A DNA stretch of 64,000 bases from an uncultured Ignavibacteria bacterium (lineage in GTDB: Bacteria > Bacteroidota > Ignavibacteria > Tepidaquicellales > OLB5): positions 124,001 to 188,000 of the forward strand of contig CALMYL010000006.1 in the NCBI GenBank assembly GCA_937873695.1. Direction: 5' to 3'. Shown piece after piece: positions 35,693-45,500 of the stretch; the stretch's first letter is position 1, and each line of letters starts with the position of its first letter. The notes under the pieces were generated by a model. It was given only the letters and a program-made list of their open reading frames with translations, searched no databases and was not told the DNA's origin. Position numbers and translations under genes: made by a program.

Positions 35693-37525
35693 ATGAAAAC
35701 AATCAAAACACTGGCTGCGATATTTATTTTATTGGCAGTGATAACAAGTCTGCATGCAGGCGATAAAGTAAGAATTATACTTAGTCAGCCGCCGCCAAAT
35801 AAATTAGGTGTTGGTGATATGTGGAACCTTACTCTTGAAAACACAACCAATAGTGATCTCAAGATCTATTTAACCGGAACGGCAATAGAGGAAAAGGATG
35901 GGCTTATCATTGAAGGTAAATCCAAAGTATTCACTATTAAGCCGGGAAAAACCAACTACAAGTACAACGATTTTTCCGGAGCTGAAGTAAAGTACAATAA
36001 TGGGAAGTACAAAGAAATAATTCTGCGTACAGGTAATGCCCCTGAAGGAAGCTATACGATTTGCGTAACGGCACTGGAGGAAAACGGAGAAATTGCGGGA
36101 ATTGAGAACTGCATAATGCAGCAGGTTCGGCAATTGGAAAGTATATCTCTCGTTTCACCCGAGGATAAAGCCGAGATCGATCCGGATACACTTCCCGGGC
36201 TCGTGTTTACGTGGACCCCATTGCCGGGTGCAAAGGAATATATACTTAAAATTGTTGAGATTAAGGGCGAGCAATCACCGGAAGTTGCTTTCAGAACCAA
36301 CCAGCCGATATTTGAAAAAGAACTGAGAACACCTTCATATCAAGGCGATCCGATTCATGGTGTTGATGTAAAACTTGGCATGAATTACGCATGGCAGGTT
36401 TCATGCGGTGATATTCAGAGTGAAGTCTGGTCATTTAAAATGATGAACGCACAGTACCAGGTTATTGTTGATACTGTAATTATCAGGTGCGATTCATTAA
36501 CTCCTTTTAAATATAATTATCAGGTTAAAGTAACCAACAATAATCCAAACGGCAGCCCCGGTCCTTTAAATCCTGCAAAAGTATCAATTGTTTCAATATC
36601 GCCTCCGTTATTTGCAGGTACTCCAAGTGTTCCCACAACACCATCTCCTGCCGGAGGAATACCTTACTTGGGGAGTCACATAATTACAGGCTCTGCTTCT
36701 TTTTCATCTTTTCCATCCTTCATAGATTTTACTGTTAAAATGGAAGATAATACCAATCCCATTGGATATAATGCTACAACGGTATATCGTGTAAATACGC
36801 CTGTGTGCAATAAAAATTGCTGCGAGAACTTTAAACGCACTGTGACAAATATTTCAATAATTCCTTCAAGTACCCCGGGAGCATACCAGTTTAATGCTAC
36901 ATTAACAGCCGGCCCGAACAAGATCAAAAAGATTGAGGCAAATATGAATTATTTTGAATGGAAACTGACTAATGAACTCTGTAAAAAGTGTAATAATTCC
37001 AGTTTATATTGGGGGAACGTAAACAGCGTTCCGTCCCCAACATTGCCGGGTTTTTCCGGAGTATCATTAACTCCAAGCGGATCAGTAAATTCATATAGTC
37101 ATGAAGTAATATGGACCGGAAACGGAAGTAATATGAATAGCGGGGTTCCTCTGAACATGTATCTGATATTCCCGTTAAAAGCAAATATATCATGCTGCTC
37201 TGATACAATAAAGTTCTGTATTAATTTTTCATTTACCGATACAACATGTGCAACCTGTGATACATCCATTTGCTATACGTATATCAGAAATGTAACTACC
37301 GGAATGGGTAAAATTTACGATGAAAGAATCCAGAAAATGAAAATTGACGAAGAATTAATTGAGGATGAAAATAAAGATAATGAAGAATACAAAAGAAGTT
37401 ATAAAGAACAGGAAGAAATGATGAAGAAAAAACAATTTGAAGGTGAGAGCCAGGGTATCAGGAAAAAAGAAACAAAATCAAAAAGAGCAGAACGTCAAAA
37501 TTCTATGAAAGCAGGTAATAAATAA
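35693..37525 (+). CDS. exported modular protein: N-domain shared with the barrel protein, Cys-rich domain shared with the next gene
   Basis: The 610-residue protein has a signal peptide (1-22). Next is an Ig-like N-domain starting 'KVRIILSQPPP', which is clearly related to the N-domain of the 39302 protein. A fibronectin-III-like domain follows ('LVFTWTPLPGAKEYILKI'...'YAWQVSC'). A Cys-rich domain ('CCENFKRTVTN'...'FTDTTCATCDTSICY') is shared with the 37525 protein. The last 75 residues are a highly charged helical tail rich in Glu and Lys. There is no T9SS sorting domain. The stop shares a base with the next start (TAATG). Probably periplasmic or surface-exposed. Function unknown. Confidence 0.7.
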   Translation: MKTIKTLAAIFILLAVITSLHAGDKVRIILSQPPPNKLGVGDMWNLTLENTTNSDLKIYLTGTAIEEKDGLIIEGKSKVFTIKPGKTNYKYNDFSGAEVKYNNGKYKEIILRTGNAPEGSYTICVTALEENGEIAGIENCIMQQVRQLESISLVSPEDKAEIDPDTLPGLVFTWTPLPGAKEYILKIVEIKGEQSPEVAFRTNQPIFEKELRTPSYQGDPIHGVDVKLGMNYAWQVSCGDIQSEVWSFKMMNAQYQVIVDTVIIRCDSLTPFKYNYQVKVTNNNPNGSPGPLNPAKVSIVSISPPLFAGTPSVPTTPSPAGGIPYLGSHIITGSASFSSFPSFIDFTVKMEDNTNPIGYNATTVYRVNTPVCNKNCCENFKRTVTNISIIPSSTPGAYQFNATLTAGPNKIKKIEANMNYFEWKLTNELCKKCNNSSLYWGNVNSVPSPTLPGFSGVSLTPSGSVNSYSHEVIWTGNGSNMNSGVPLNMYLIFPLKANISCCSDTIKFCINFSFTDTTCATCDTSICYTYIRNVTTGMGKIYDERIQKMKIDEELIEDENKDNEEYKRSYKEQEEMMKKKQFEGESQGIRKKETKSKRAERQNSMKAGNK

Positions 37526-39294
37526 TGAAAAAATTAATAATAAGAGCAGCAGCTTTTTTAATATTTAATCTTTTTTTTAGTTCAATTCTGTTATCAGGAC
37601 CGGTTTTACTTGTTGGTGTAGATACGGAATGCGGGTTCAGAAACAATCCTGCAGCAGATCAGTTAGGAGGACATGGTACGATTAATCAGTGGGCTGCGAT
37701 ATATAATAACATGTTCACCAATGTAACAAACGGCGGTTCAGGTATACTTGTAATTGGAGGCGGCAAAGACCAGGTAACACCATTTGATATGGCAACACAA
37801 TTCTGGACATTAATAGGCGCTGCAACCGGTCAAACAATAACTTTTGTAAATACTGCGCCAAATATTACAGCGCAGTCTTTCAGTGGTTTTAAAATGATTG
37901 CGGTTGTTAACGCATATTGTCCAACCGGAACAACGGGAGGTTTAACACAATCTGAACTGGACGCAATTAATGCCAGGGGTAACGAGGTTGCTGCTTTTGT
38001 CTGCGGCGGCGGAGCACTTTTTGGTTCTACATGCACACCTCTTACAAATCAATTTGGTTATGTTGCTGCATTAGGTTCAATTACTGTCACAACTACTGGG
38101 TCGTGGGGTTCACCAACTTATGATCTGTCTCCGGCAGGCTCAACGTTCGGTTTTCCGTTAACACCTCCAACCCAGGCAATTAACGGTCCATGGCATAATA
38201 CTTTTGCCTCATTTCCGGGCTTTCTTCAGGTTCTGGCAGTTATTGGGAGTGGGTCAGATTCATCAAAAGTTCTTGCAATCGGAGGAATGAATGTGTGTCC
38301 GCCTCCGCCAAATTCTCAAAATGATGATTGCTGTAAGGGATTCATCAGGAACATTACAAATACTTCAGTTACAGCCCAAAGCCACCCGATCTTAAATTTT
38401 CAGGTAGCGGCCACGATGGAAGCGGGACCCAACAGGATCAGAAAAGTTGAAGTATCCATGGTCTCCATATCATTAAAGAACAGTAATATAGATTGCCAGC
38501 AATGTTATAATGCACCGTTCAGATATGGTTCATTGTTTCCGGTTACTTTGCCTTTTGCTGTTGCCAGTATTAGCGGACTTACCGGACCTGTTGTCACACT
38601 TCCGCCGGCAACATTTTTAACGATGAATTCAAATCCGCGGAGTATAACCTGGGGCAGCATCAGCGGACCGGGAATAAATATGATGGGTGTAAATAAAAGA
38701 ACTATCAAGCTTTCGTTAAGCCTGCCTGATGCAAGTCCATTAAACTGCTGCGGAGATACAATTGATTTCTGCCTGCGGTATAAATTCACAGATACAACTT
38801 GTGCTGTATGTGATACATTGGTTTGCTATAAGGTAGTAAGAAAAGGCGGTACCGGTACTTTAACAGATTCAAAAAAAATGTCAGAAAGCGTAAAAGAAGT
38901 TGAAGGAATGTTCAAAAAAATGGAAAAACCAAGGGGCGAAGGTTACCCGGGGACGATATTTAACGGAATATTCAACCCTATGGATACTCTTTATTATTGT
39001 AAATCCACTGAAAAGTCATTCTTCCATATTGATATCCTTAACAGTACGGCGGTTACCTTATCATTATATGACAGGTTCGGTAATTTCATAAAAGTACTCA
39101 AAAACGTAGATCTGAAACCGGACAGGTACAATTTTGATCTGACTGAATTCGATATGCCTGAGGGTGAATACATTTGTAAAATACAAACCAATGACGGAAT
39201 CATTGAAAAAGAATTTTACTGGAAAGATGTTCCTTCATGCCCCTGTAAAAAGTACAAAGAACAATTGGAAAACTCCGTTAAGGATAACAAATAG
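37525..39294 (+). CDS. exported protein: GATase-like N-domain, Cys-rich domain, sorting-like C-domain
   Basis: The 589-residue protein has a signal peptide (1-25). Its domain of about 240 residues includes 'AAFVCGGGALFGS', which resembles the nucleophile elbow of class I glutamine amidotransferase/ThuA-like folds. The Cys-rich domain shared with the 35693 protein follows ('CCKGFIRNITN'...'FTDTTCAVCDTLVCY'). The C-terminal beta domain ('VTLSLYDRFGNFIKVL'...'GEYICKIQTNDG') looks like a divergent T9SS type A domain but lacks the usual ending. It is the middle gene of the three exported proteins. Enzymatic activity is not established. Confidence 0.65.
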   Translation: MKKLIIRAAAFLIFNLFFSSILLSGPVLLVGVDTECGFRNNPAADQLGGHGTINQWAAIYNNMFTNVTNGGSGILVIGGGKDQVTPFDMATQFWTLIGAATGQTITFVNTAPNITAQSFSGFKMIAVVNAYCPTGTTGGLTQSELDAINARGNEVAAFVCGGGALFGSTCTPLTNQFGYVAALGSITVTTTGSWGSPTYDLSPAGSTFGFPLTPPTQAINGPWHNTFASFPGFLQVLAVIGSGSDSSKVLAIGGMNVCPPPPNSQNDDCCKGFIRNITNTSVTAQSHPILNFQVAATMEAGPNRIRKVEVSMVSISLKNSNIDCQQCYNAPFRYGSLFPVTLPFAVASISGLTGPVVTLPPATFLTMNSNPRSITWGSISGPGINMMGVNKRTIKLSLSLPDASPLNCCGDTIDFCLRYKFTDTTCAVCDTLVCYKVVRKGGTGTLTDSKKMSESVKEVEGMFKKMEKPRGEGYPGTIFNGIFNPMDTLYYCKSTEKSFFHIDILNSTAVTLSLYDRFGNFIKVLKNVDLKPDRYNFDLTEFDMPEGEYICKIQTNDGIIEKEFYWKDVPSCPCKKYKEQLENSVKDNK

Positions 39295-39301
39295 AACATA
39301 A

Positions 39302-41893
39302 ATGCAAAAATTAAAATATATTCTTCTGATCATTATCGCGCTCTTAGCGCAAAACATATTTTCTCAATCCGGCAAGATTGTTATCATACTCAAAAAGCCG
39401 CCGCCGTTCTTGTTTTATACTGAGGATATGTTTAAACTGACATTGATTAATCCAACTAATGAGACTTACCGTGTTAACCTGCATGGCAGATCGACTGAGA
39501 CTATTATCGGACTGGTTATTGATGCTTCCTGTAATACGTTCGATCTCCCGCCGGGGACAAAAATCGTACAGACAAGCGATGTTGGAAAAGTTACAATAAA
39601 TGAGAAAAATGAGAAATACAAAGATGTAATTACCAGGATGGGACAATTACCAAGCGGAAATTACGATATCTGCGTTGAAGTTGTAAATGCAGCAACGGGC
39701 GAAATACTAGGCACAGATTGTATTACACAGGAAGTAATGTTGGTCTCACAGGTAGCGCTTGTATATCCTGCTGATGCATTGAAATTGCAGACTGAAAACA
39801 AGTATCCTGTGTTTACCTGGTTGCCGCCGGTGCCAATTGCAAAAGGACAATCAGTAACTTATAAACTGAAAATAGTGGATATATACGGGATGCAATCCGC
39901 CTACGACGCAATGCAATCAAATCCGCTCTATTTTAGTAACAGCAACATTAGGTCAACAAGTTACCAATATCCTGTTTCCGCAAGGCCGTTTAGTGCCGGA
40001 AGCAGCTATGCTTGGCAGGTTGAGGCTTATTTAAATGGAAATTTGCTTTCATCCAGCGAAATATACGATTTCACATATGGTGAGATGAAACAGGTTACAA
40101 AAACAAAGGAGCTTGCTACAATGAAAAAGTATTGGGGTGCCAACCTCGATGGAAATTTTGACGGCAATATGGGCGGCACAAATCTAGCAGGGAAGAAGAA
40201 AACATTCATGTTCTCGTTTAACAGTGAGCTCTTTGGTGAATCTGCCAACCGATCCGGTACCGGTTCAGATAAAGAACCAAGGTATGGGTATCTGAATTTG
40301 ACCCCATCAGTTAGTCTTTACGGCTTGCCAATATCTACATCGTTCCTGTTCTCAAGCGAGAATTCAGCATCGAGGCAGAATATCAATTCTGCAGGATTAA
40401 ATCTGGACGTTTCGACAATAAAAGAATTTATTTCAGAAAGAATCGATCAGGAGAAAAATAAAATTCTCAGTGAAAACAATAAAAATGAATCAGAATTAAG
40501 CGAAAAACAGAAAGATAAGCTTGAAAATGACGCGAAGTATAAGGTAATGTCGAAGATGAGTCCCGCATTGAAGCTAATATCAAGCTTCAAAACTCTTGGT
40601 ATTGGTACAACTTACCCTTCATATACTCCATTTACGATGCAGGGTGTACCGGTGTCGGGTCTGAATGTTGAGTTCAATCCTGGCTGGTTTTATATTGCCG
40701 CTACAGCGCAAAAGAATCAGAAACCGATAGATAATACATCATTCCGCCGGGACCTTTATTCAGGCAGGATAGGATACGGACAATCTGATAAGAGTCATAT
40801 ATACCTTACAGGTCTGTATGCCAACGATAAGGCAGGCTCAATTTTGGTTGATTCATCTAATCAGCTGTTAACGCCAAACTCAAACTATCTGTTTGGCATA
40901 CAGGGTAAGCTTAACCTGTTCAGGGATAAGCTCTCATTCGAAGCGGAAGCTGTTGGTTCAATGCTTACCAGGGATAACCGGGATGCTGATCTTGAGAATA
41001 AATCTATACCTTCATTTGTAAAGAATATGTTCCATCCCAAGATATCAAGCCAGATAGATTATTCATATACAATAAAATCAGTATTTGATAATCAAAAATC
41101 AAATACAAAGGTAACAGCATCTCTAAAAATGGTTGGTCCCGGGTTCGTAACACTTGGCAATCCAACCTTAAGAGGTGATAAGATGGAAGTCGAAACTAAA
41201 ATATCGCAGAAGTTCGTAAATAAACAGGTATCTGTAACAGCATCATTAAAATGGTTCAGGGATAACTTAATCAGTTCAAAGCGTTATACAACAAACACAA
41301 CTATTCCTAATCTAACAGTTAATCTAAACTTCAAAGGATATCCATATGTAATGCTTGCCTATATGCCGAATTTTATGACCAATGATGCCACTGACCCGGT
41401 TTATAAATTTGATTACAAAAATCACCTTTTAATGGTTAATACAGGTCATAGCATTCGCTTTGGTAAGATGAATTTATCATCCAATCTTTCATACATGTTC
41501 AACCAGGCAACCTCGCTTGATACTGCAAGCGGCTATACATCAAACAGCTTTACATTAAGCGAAGGACTATCATTTGACATTCCCTTAAGCCTTTCGGCAA
41601 GTGTAAATGTGATACATTCTGATTATGTGAATGATTACAGCAGGATACTATCATTTGATGCATTTGCCAGTTATACACTCGAAGATGTATGGACTAATAT
41701 GATCGGATTTTCAACCGGTGTTGAAAAAGATAAGAACAGGAAACGGATGTTCTATTTAACCACATCTTTCAGTATTATCCAAAACGTAAATTTTGAAATA
41801 CGGACTGAGAAGAATCTATTTACTGATTGGGCCACAAGCTCGAACAACTTTGATGAGTTCCTGATAAGAGGTACTGTCACTACTAATTGGTAG
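39302..41893 (+). CDS. predicted outer-membrane beta-barrel with periplasmic Ig/FnIII domains
   Basis: The 863-residue protein has a signal peptide (1-21). An N-domain 'KIVIILKKPPP' homologous to that of the 35693 protein comes next, then a FnIII-like domain ('FTWLPPVPIAKGQ'...'SYAWQVEAY'). About 560 residues of alternating polar/hydrophobic strands follow, ending in an aromatic Trp as outer-membrane barrels of Bacteroidota do. A charged helical insertion (about 375-415) interrupts the early barrel. It is the last gene of the operon. No TonB box or plug was seen. It may be an export channel or adhesin anchor for the two upstream exported proteins. Confidence 0.7.
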   Translation: MQKLKYILLIIIALLAQNIFSQSGKIVIILKKPPPFLFYTEDMFKLTLINPTNETYRVNLHGRSTETIIGLVIDASCNTFDLPPGTKIVQTSDVGKVTINEKNEKYKDVITRMGQLPSGNYDICVEVVNAATGEILGTDCITQEVMLVSQVALVYPADALKLQTENKYPVFTWLPPVPIAKGQSVTYKLKIVDIYGMQSAYDAMQSNPLYFSNSNIRSTSYQYPVSARPFSAGSSYAWQVEAYLNGNLLSSSEIYDFTYGEMKQVTKTKELATMKKYWGANLDGNFDGNMGGTNLAGKKKTFMFSFNSELFGESANRSGTGSDKEPRYGYLNLTPSVSLYGLPISTSFLFSSENSASRQNINSAGLNLDVSTIKEFISERIDQEKNKILSENNKNESELSEKQKDKLENDAKYKVMSKMSPALKLISSFKTLGIGTTYPSYTPFTMQGVPVSGLNVEFNPGWFYIAATAQKNQKPIDNTSFRRDLYSGRIGYGQSDKSHIYLTGLYANDKAGSILVDSSNQLLTPNSNYLFGIQGKLNLFRDKLSFEAEAVGSMLTRDNRDADLENKSIPSFVKNMFHPKISSQIDYSYTIKSVFDNQKSNTKVTASLKMVGPGFVTLGNPTLRGDKMEVETKISQKFVNKQVSVTASLKWFRDNLISSKRYTTNTTIPNLTVNLNFKGYPYVMLAYMPNFMTNDATDPVYKFDYKNHLLMVNTGHSIRFGKMNLSSNLSYMFNQATSLDTASGYTSNSFTLSEGLSFDIPLSLSASVNVIHSDYVNDYSRILSFDAFASYTLEDVWTNMIGFSTGVEKDKNRKRMFYLTTSFSIIQNVNFEIRTEKNLFTDWATSSNNFDEFLIRGTVTTNW

Positions 41894-41959
41894 AGATATT
41901 CTTATTGTAAAGAACATAATTCCGTGAATTAAATTTATTCCTCCAAATTAAATTAAAAG

Positions 41960-41983
41960 ACCAGATCCTTAAACTGGTTTTTA
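41960..41983 (+). terminator. weak rho-independent terminator after the barrel gene
   Basis: ACCAG (41960-41964) and CTGGT (41974-41978) form a 5-bp stem followed by TTTTATT, 67 bp after the stop codon. The rest of 41984-42209 holds only a CTGATG/CATCAG hairpin at 42152-42166. Confidence 0.45.
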
Positions 41984-42209
41984 TTATGTGTAAACTATCT
42001 ACAGTGAAATAAGTACTTGCATTTTTTGCAGTTAAGTTAGTTGCCTTCTTGTTTATTATTCGTCTGTCAGTGTTTGTCAGTTCTTAAGAATAATAAAAGT
42101 ATTTAATATTTCATAATTAATTCGCATTTTTGCAGTGTTTTGGTAGTACGTCTGATGTTTCATCAGGCGGCCTAAATTTAGATTTTTAAAGTATTGTTTT
42201 TACAGTTTT

Positions 42210-42364
42210 CGGGGTGTGGCTCAGCCCGGTAGAGCGCCTGGTTCGGGATGATGTAGAAACCGCAATTTTAGCTCAAAATCAACAAAAACCCTTTAAATTC
42301 TTCTCCCAATTTGTTCATTTTTAGCCTGTTTTTGAGGGGTGTTACTGACACTTTTACTGACATT
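42210..42364 (+). repeat. copy C of the tRNA-Pro half repeat, best preserved
   Basis: The first 39 bp are the tRNA-Pro(CGG) 5' half ending in the anticodon loop TTCGGGA, differing from copy B at one base. The conserved tail follows to about 42364. On the minus strand the tail reads MSVKVSVTPLKNRLKMNK and a few more codons before a stop, vaguely like the N-terminus of Bacteroidota tyrosine recombinases. The following 42365-42564 stretch is AT-rich with nothing recognised. Confidence 0.85.
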
Positions 42365-42564
42365 AAAAAACAATATCATTTTAGATTATACTCAATTAAG
42401 TCATTCATAAATCCAACTAATGACTTCAAACTTTTTCGCGAACTTTATTCTCTGAAATTAGTAAATTCAATTTGAGACAAATTTTGGAATTTACCTATAT
42501 TCAAAGTTAACCTGTAATAACAAGCAGAATTTTATCGCATTCTTTATACGATGATTAAATTTTT

Positions 42565-45500
42565 TTAATGCACCATAAACTTTGCCATGGCTGATTTATG
42601 CAGCTTACCATTCTTGTTCAGATATACCTTTATCATAACAAATATTATTGGTGTTACAAAAAGTACATGAATTGCTGAAGTAACAACTCCGCCTATCATT
42701 GGAACTGCAATTGGTTTTGCAAGGTCAGCCCCCGTGCCGGTTGCCCACATGATCGGGATCAGCCCTATTAAATTCACAGCTACAGTCATAAGTTTAGGTC
42801 TAAGCCTTAATACAGCGCCATCTTTGGTTGCCTGAATAATATCCTGTGTCGTCACAATATCATTTTTCTCAATCATTTTCTTATCAAGCGCTTCATGGAG
42901 GTAAATTACCATTACAACACCAGTTTCAACAGCTAGTCCGTATAAGGCAATAAATCCAACCCACACAGCTACAGAGAAGTTATAATCGAGTACTGCCATT
43001 AGATAGACTCCGCCTATAAGTGCAAAGGGAACAGATAGCATAACAAGAATTGACTCCAGGAAATTCTTAAATACCATAAAAAGCATAACAAATATTATCA
43101 AAAAAACTATCGGCATAACTATTTCAAGGCGTTCTTTCGCCCTTATCTGGTTCTCCCACTGACCGCTCCACGAATAATAATAGCCTTTTGGTAAATTTGG
43201 AGCAAATTCTTTATCCAAAACGTCCTTTGCTTCATTCACAAAACCGCCCATGTCCCGTCCTCTAACATTGAGAAATACTATTGAACGAAGCATATTATTC
43301 TCGCTTGATATCATCGGAGGTCCTGAAGTTACTTTAATATCAGCAAGCTCACCAAGCGGTATCTGGAATACACTGCTTCCGGAATTATTTGATACTGAAG
43401 TACCGCTCATTTCTGAGCCTGCATCCTGCTGCATTGATGAACCGGATGAGCCTACGGTTACCAGAATATTTTTCAGCTTATCAATATCTTCCCTGTAATC
43501 CCTGAAATACCTTACACGTATAGGGAATCTTCTTCTGCCTTCAACCGTATTGGAAATATTTTCACCGCCAATTGCTGTTTCAATAACATCCTGCACATCG
43601 CCAACATTCAAACCATACCTTGAAATCGCATCACGCTTGATATCTATATCAATATATTTTCCGCCTTGAGTTCTTTCCGCAAATACATCGGCAGCACCAT
43701 TGACTTTCTTTACAATCTCCTCAGCTTCTATTGCTAATCTTTCGAGGGTATCAAGGTTATCACCAAATATTTTAATCCCAAGGTCAGTTCTTACACCGGT
43801 TGAAAGCATATTTATCCTGTTGATAATTGGCTGAGTCCACGCATTACCAACACCCGGTATCTGCATTTTTGAGTTAAGCTCTGCAATGATATCATTTTTT
43901 GTTAATCCTTCCCGCCATTCAGATTTATCTTTCAGGATAATGATCGTTTCTATCATATTCATTGGCGCAGGATCAGTCGGTGTATCTGCCCTGCCAACCT
44001 TACCAAGTACGTGTGCTACTTCAGGTACCGATTTAATTATCTTATCCTGCATCTGCATAATCCTTTTTGCCTCTGTGATTGATACATTAGGAAGGGTTGT
44101 TGGCATAAACAGAAGGCTTCCTTCATCCAGTGATGGCATAAACTCAGAGCCGCGGTTCATAACTAACGGAATGGTTATCAATAAGGCTAATACATTTATG
44201 GCAAGAGTTGTTTTGCGGTATTTAAGCGCAAGATTCAGTACCGGTTCATATAACATTCTGAAGAATTTTGAAACGGGATTTTTGTGTTCAGGATAAAACT
44301 TACCCCTCATGAATAATGTCATAAGCATCGGGACAAGTGTTATAGTAATAATTGCAGAACCTGCAAGTGCGAAAGTCTTTGTAAATGCCAGAGGGTGGAA
44401 AAGCTTGCCTTCCTGTCCTTCAAGCATAAAAACGGGAAGGAATGATACAACTATAATGCCGATCGAAAAGAATATTGCCCTGCCAACCTGTTTGGCTGAT
44501 CTAATTGATATTTCGGTATAGTCTATAGTCTCTCCCCGCTCAGCAGCCATGGCGATATTCCTGTAAGCATTTTCAACCATTACAATCGATGAATCCACAA
44601 GTACACCAATTGAAATTATGAGACCCCCAAGACTCATAATGTTAGATGTAATGTTAAACTGTTTCATCAATATAAATGCAATCAATACAGATACAGGTAT
44701 TTCAATAATTATCCTTATAGCGCTTCGCCAGTGAAAGAGAAATATCAGCACTATCAGGCTTACAACAATTGCTTCTTCAATTAATGAATGCTTTAAAGTA
44801 TCTATAGCATTATCAATTAATGTACTTCTATCGTATGATGTTTCTATCTTTACACCTTCGGGCAGACCCTTTTCCAGTTCTTTGAGCTTTTCCTTTACAC
44901 GTTCAATGACAACTGAAGCATTTTCACCATAACGCATAACTATGATTCCACCAACAACTTCACCTTCACCGTTCATATCAAGCAGACCGCGTCTGGTATC
45001 ACCGCCAATCTGAACAGTGCCCAGATCTTTTATTCTAACAGGTACGCCAAACTTTGTACCTCTAATAGTAATTTCTTCAATATCTTCAGGAGTTTGGATG
45101 TAGCCTTTACCCCTTATAAAAAATTCCTTATCGCTTGATTCCAGATTTTTTCCGCCAACATCTTTATTACTGTTCCTGATCGAGTTCACAACATCATTTA
45201 TTCCAATACCATATGATGAAAGTTTCGCAGGATCAATATCAACCTGGTACTGCTTTATAAATCCGCCAATAGAAGCGACCTCAGCAACACCTTCAACCGA
45301 GGTTAATTGGTATTTCAGGAAATAATCCTGCAATGCTCTTAGCTCACCAAGATCATACTTATCGCTTTTTAGGTGGTACCAGAATACATGTCCCACACCG
45401 GTTCCATCGGGACCCATAACAGGCGTTACTCCCTGTGGCAATGTACTTTGTACCTGGTTCAGTTTTTCAAGTACACGGCTTCTTGCCCAGTAAATTTCTG

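Noticed and set aside
35693-41893. Known T9SS core component cluster
   Set aside because: The barrel and its partners show no resemblance I can see to PorV, PorP/SprF, SprA or the PorKLMN set.
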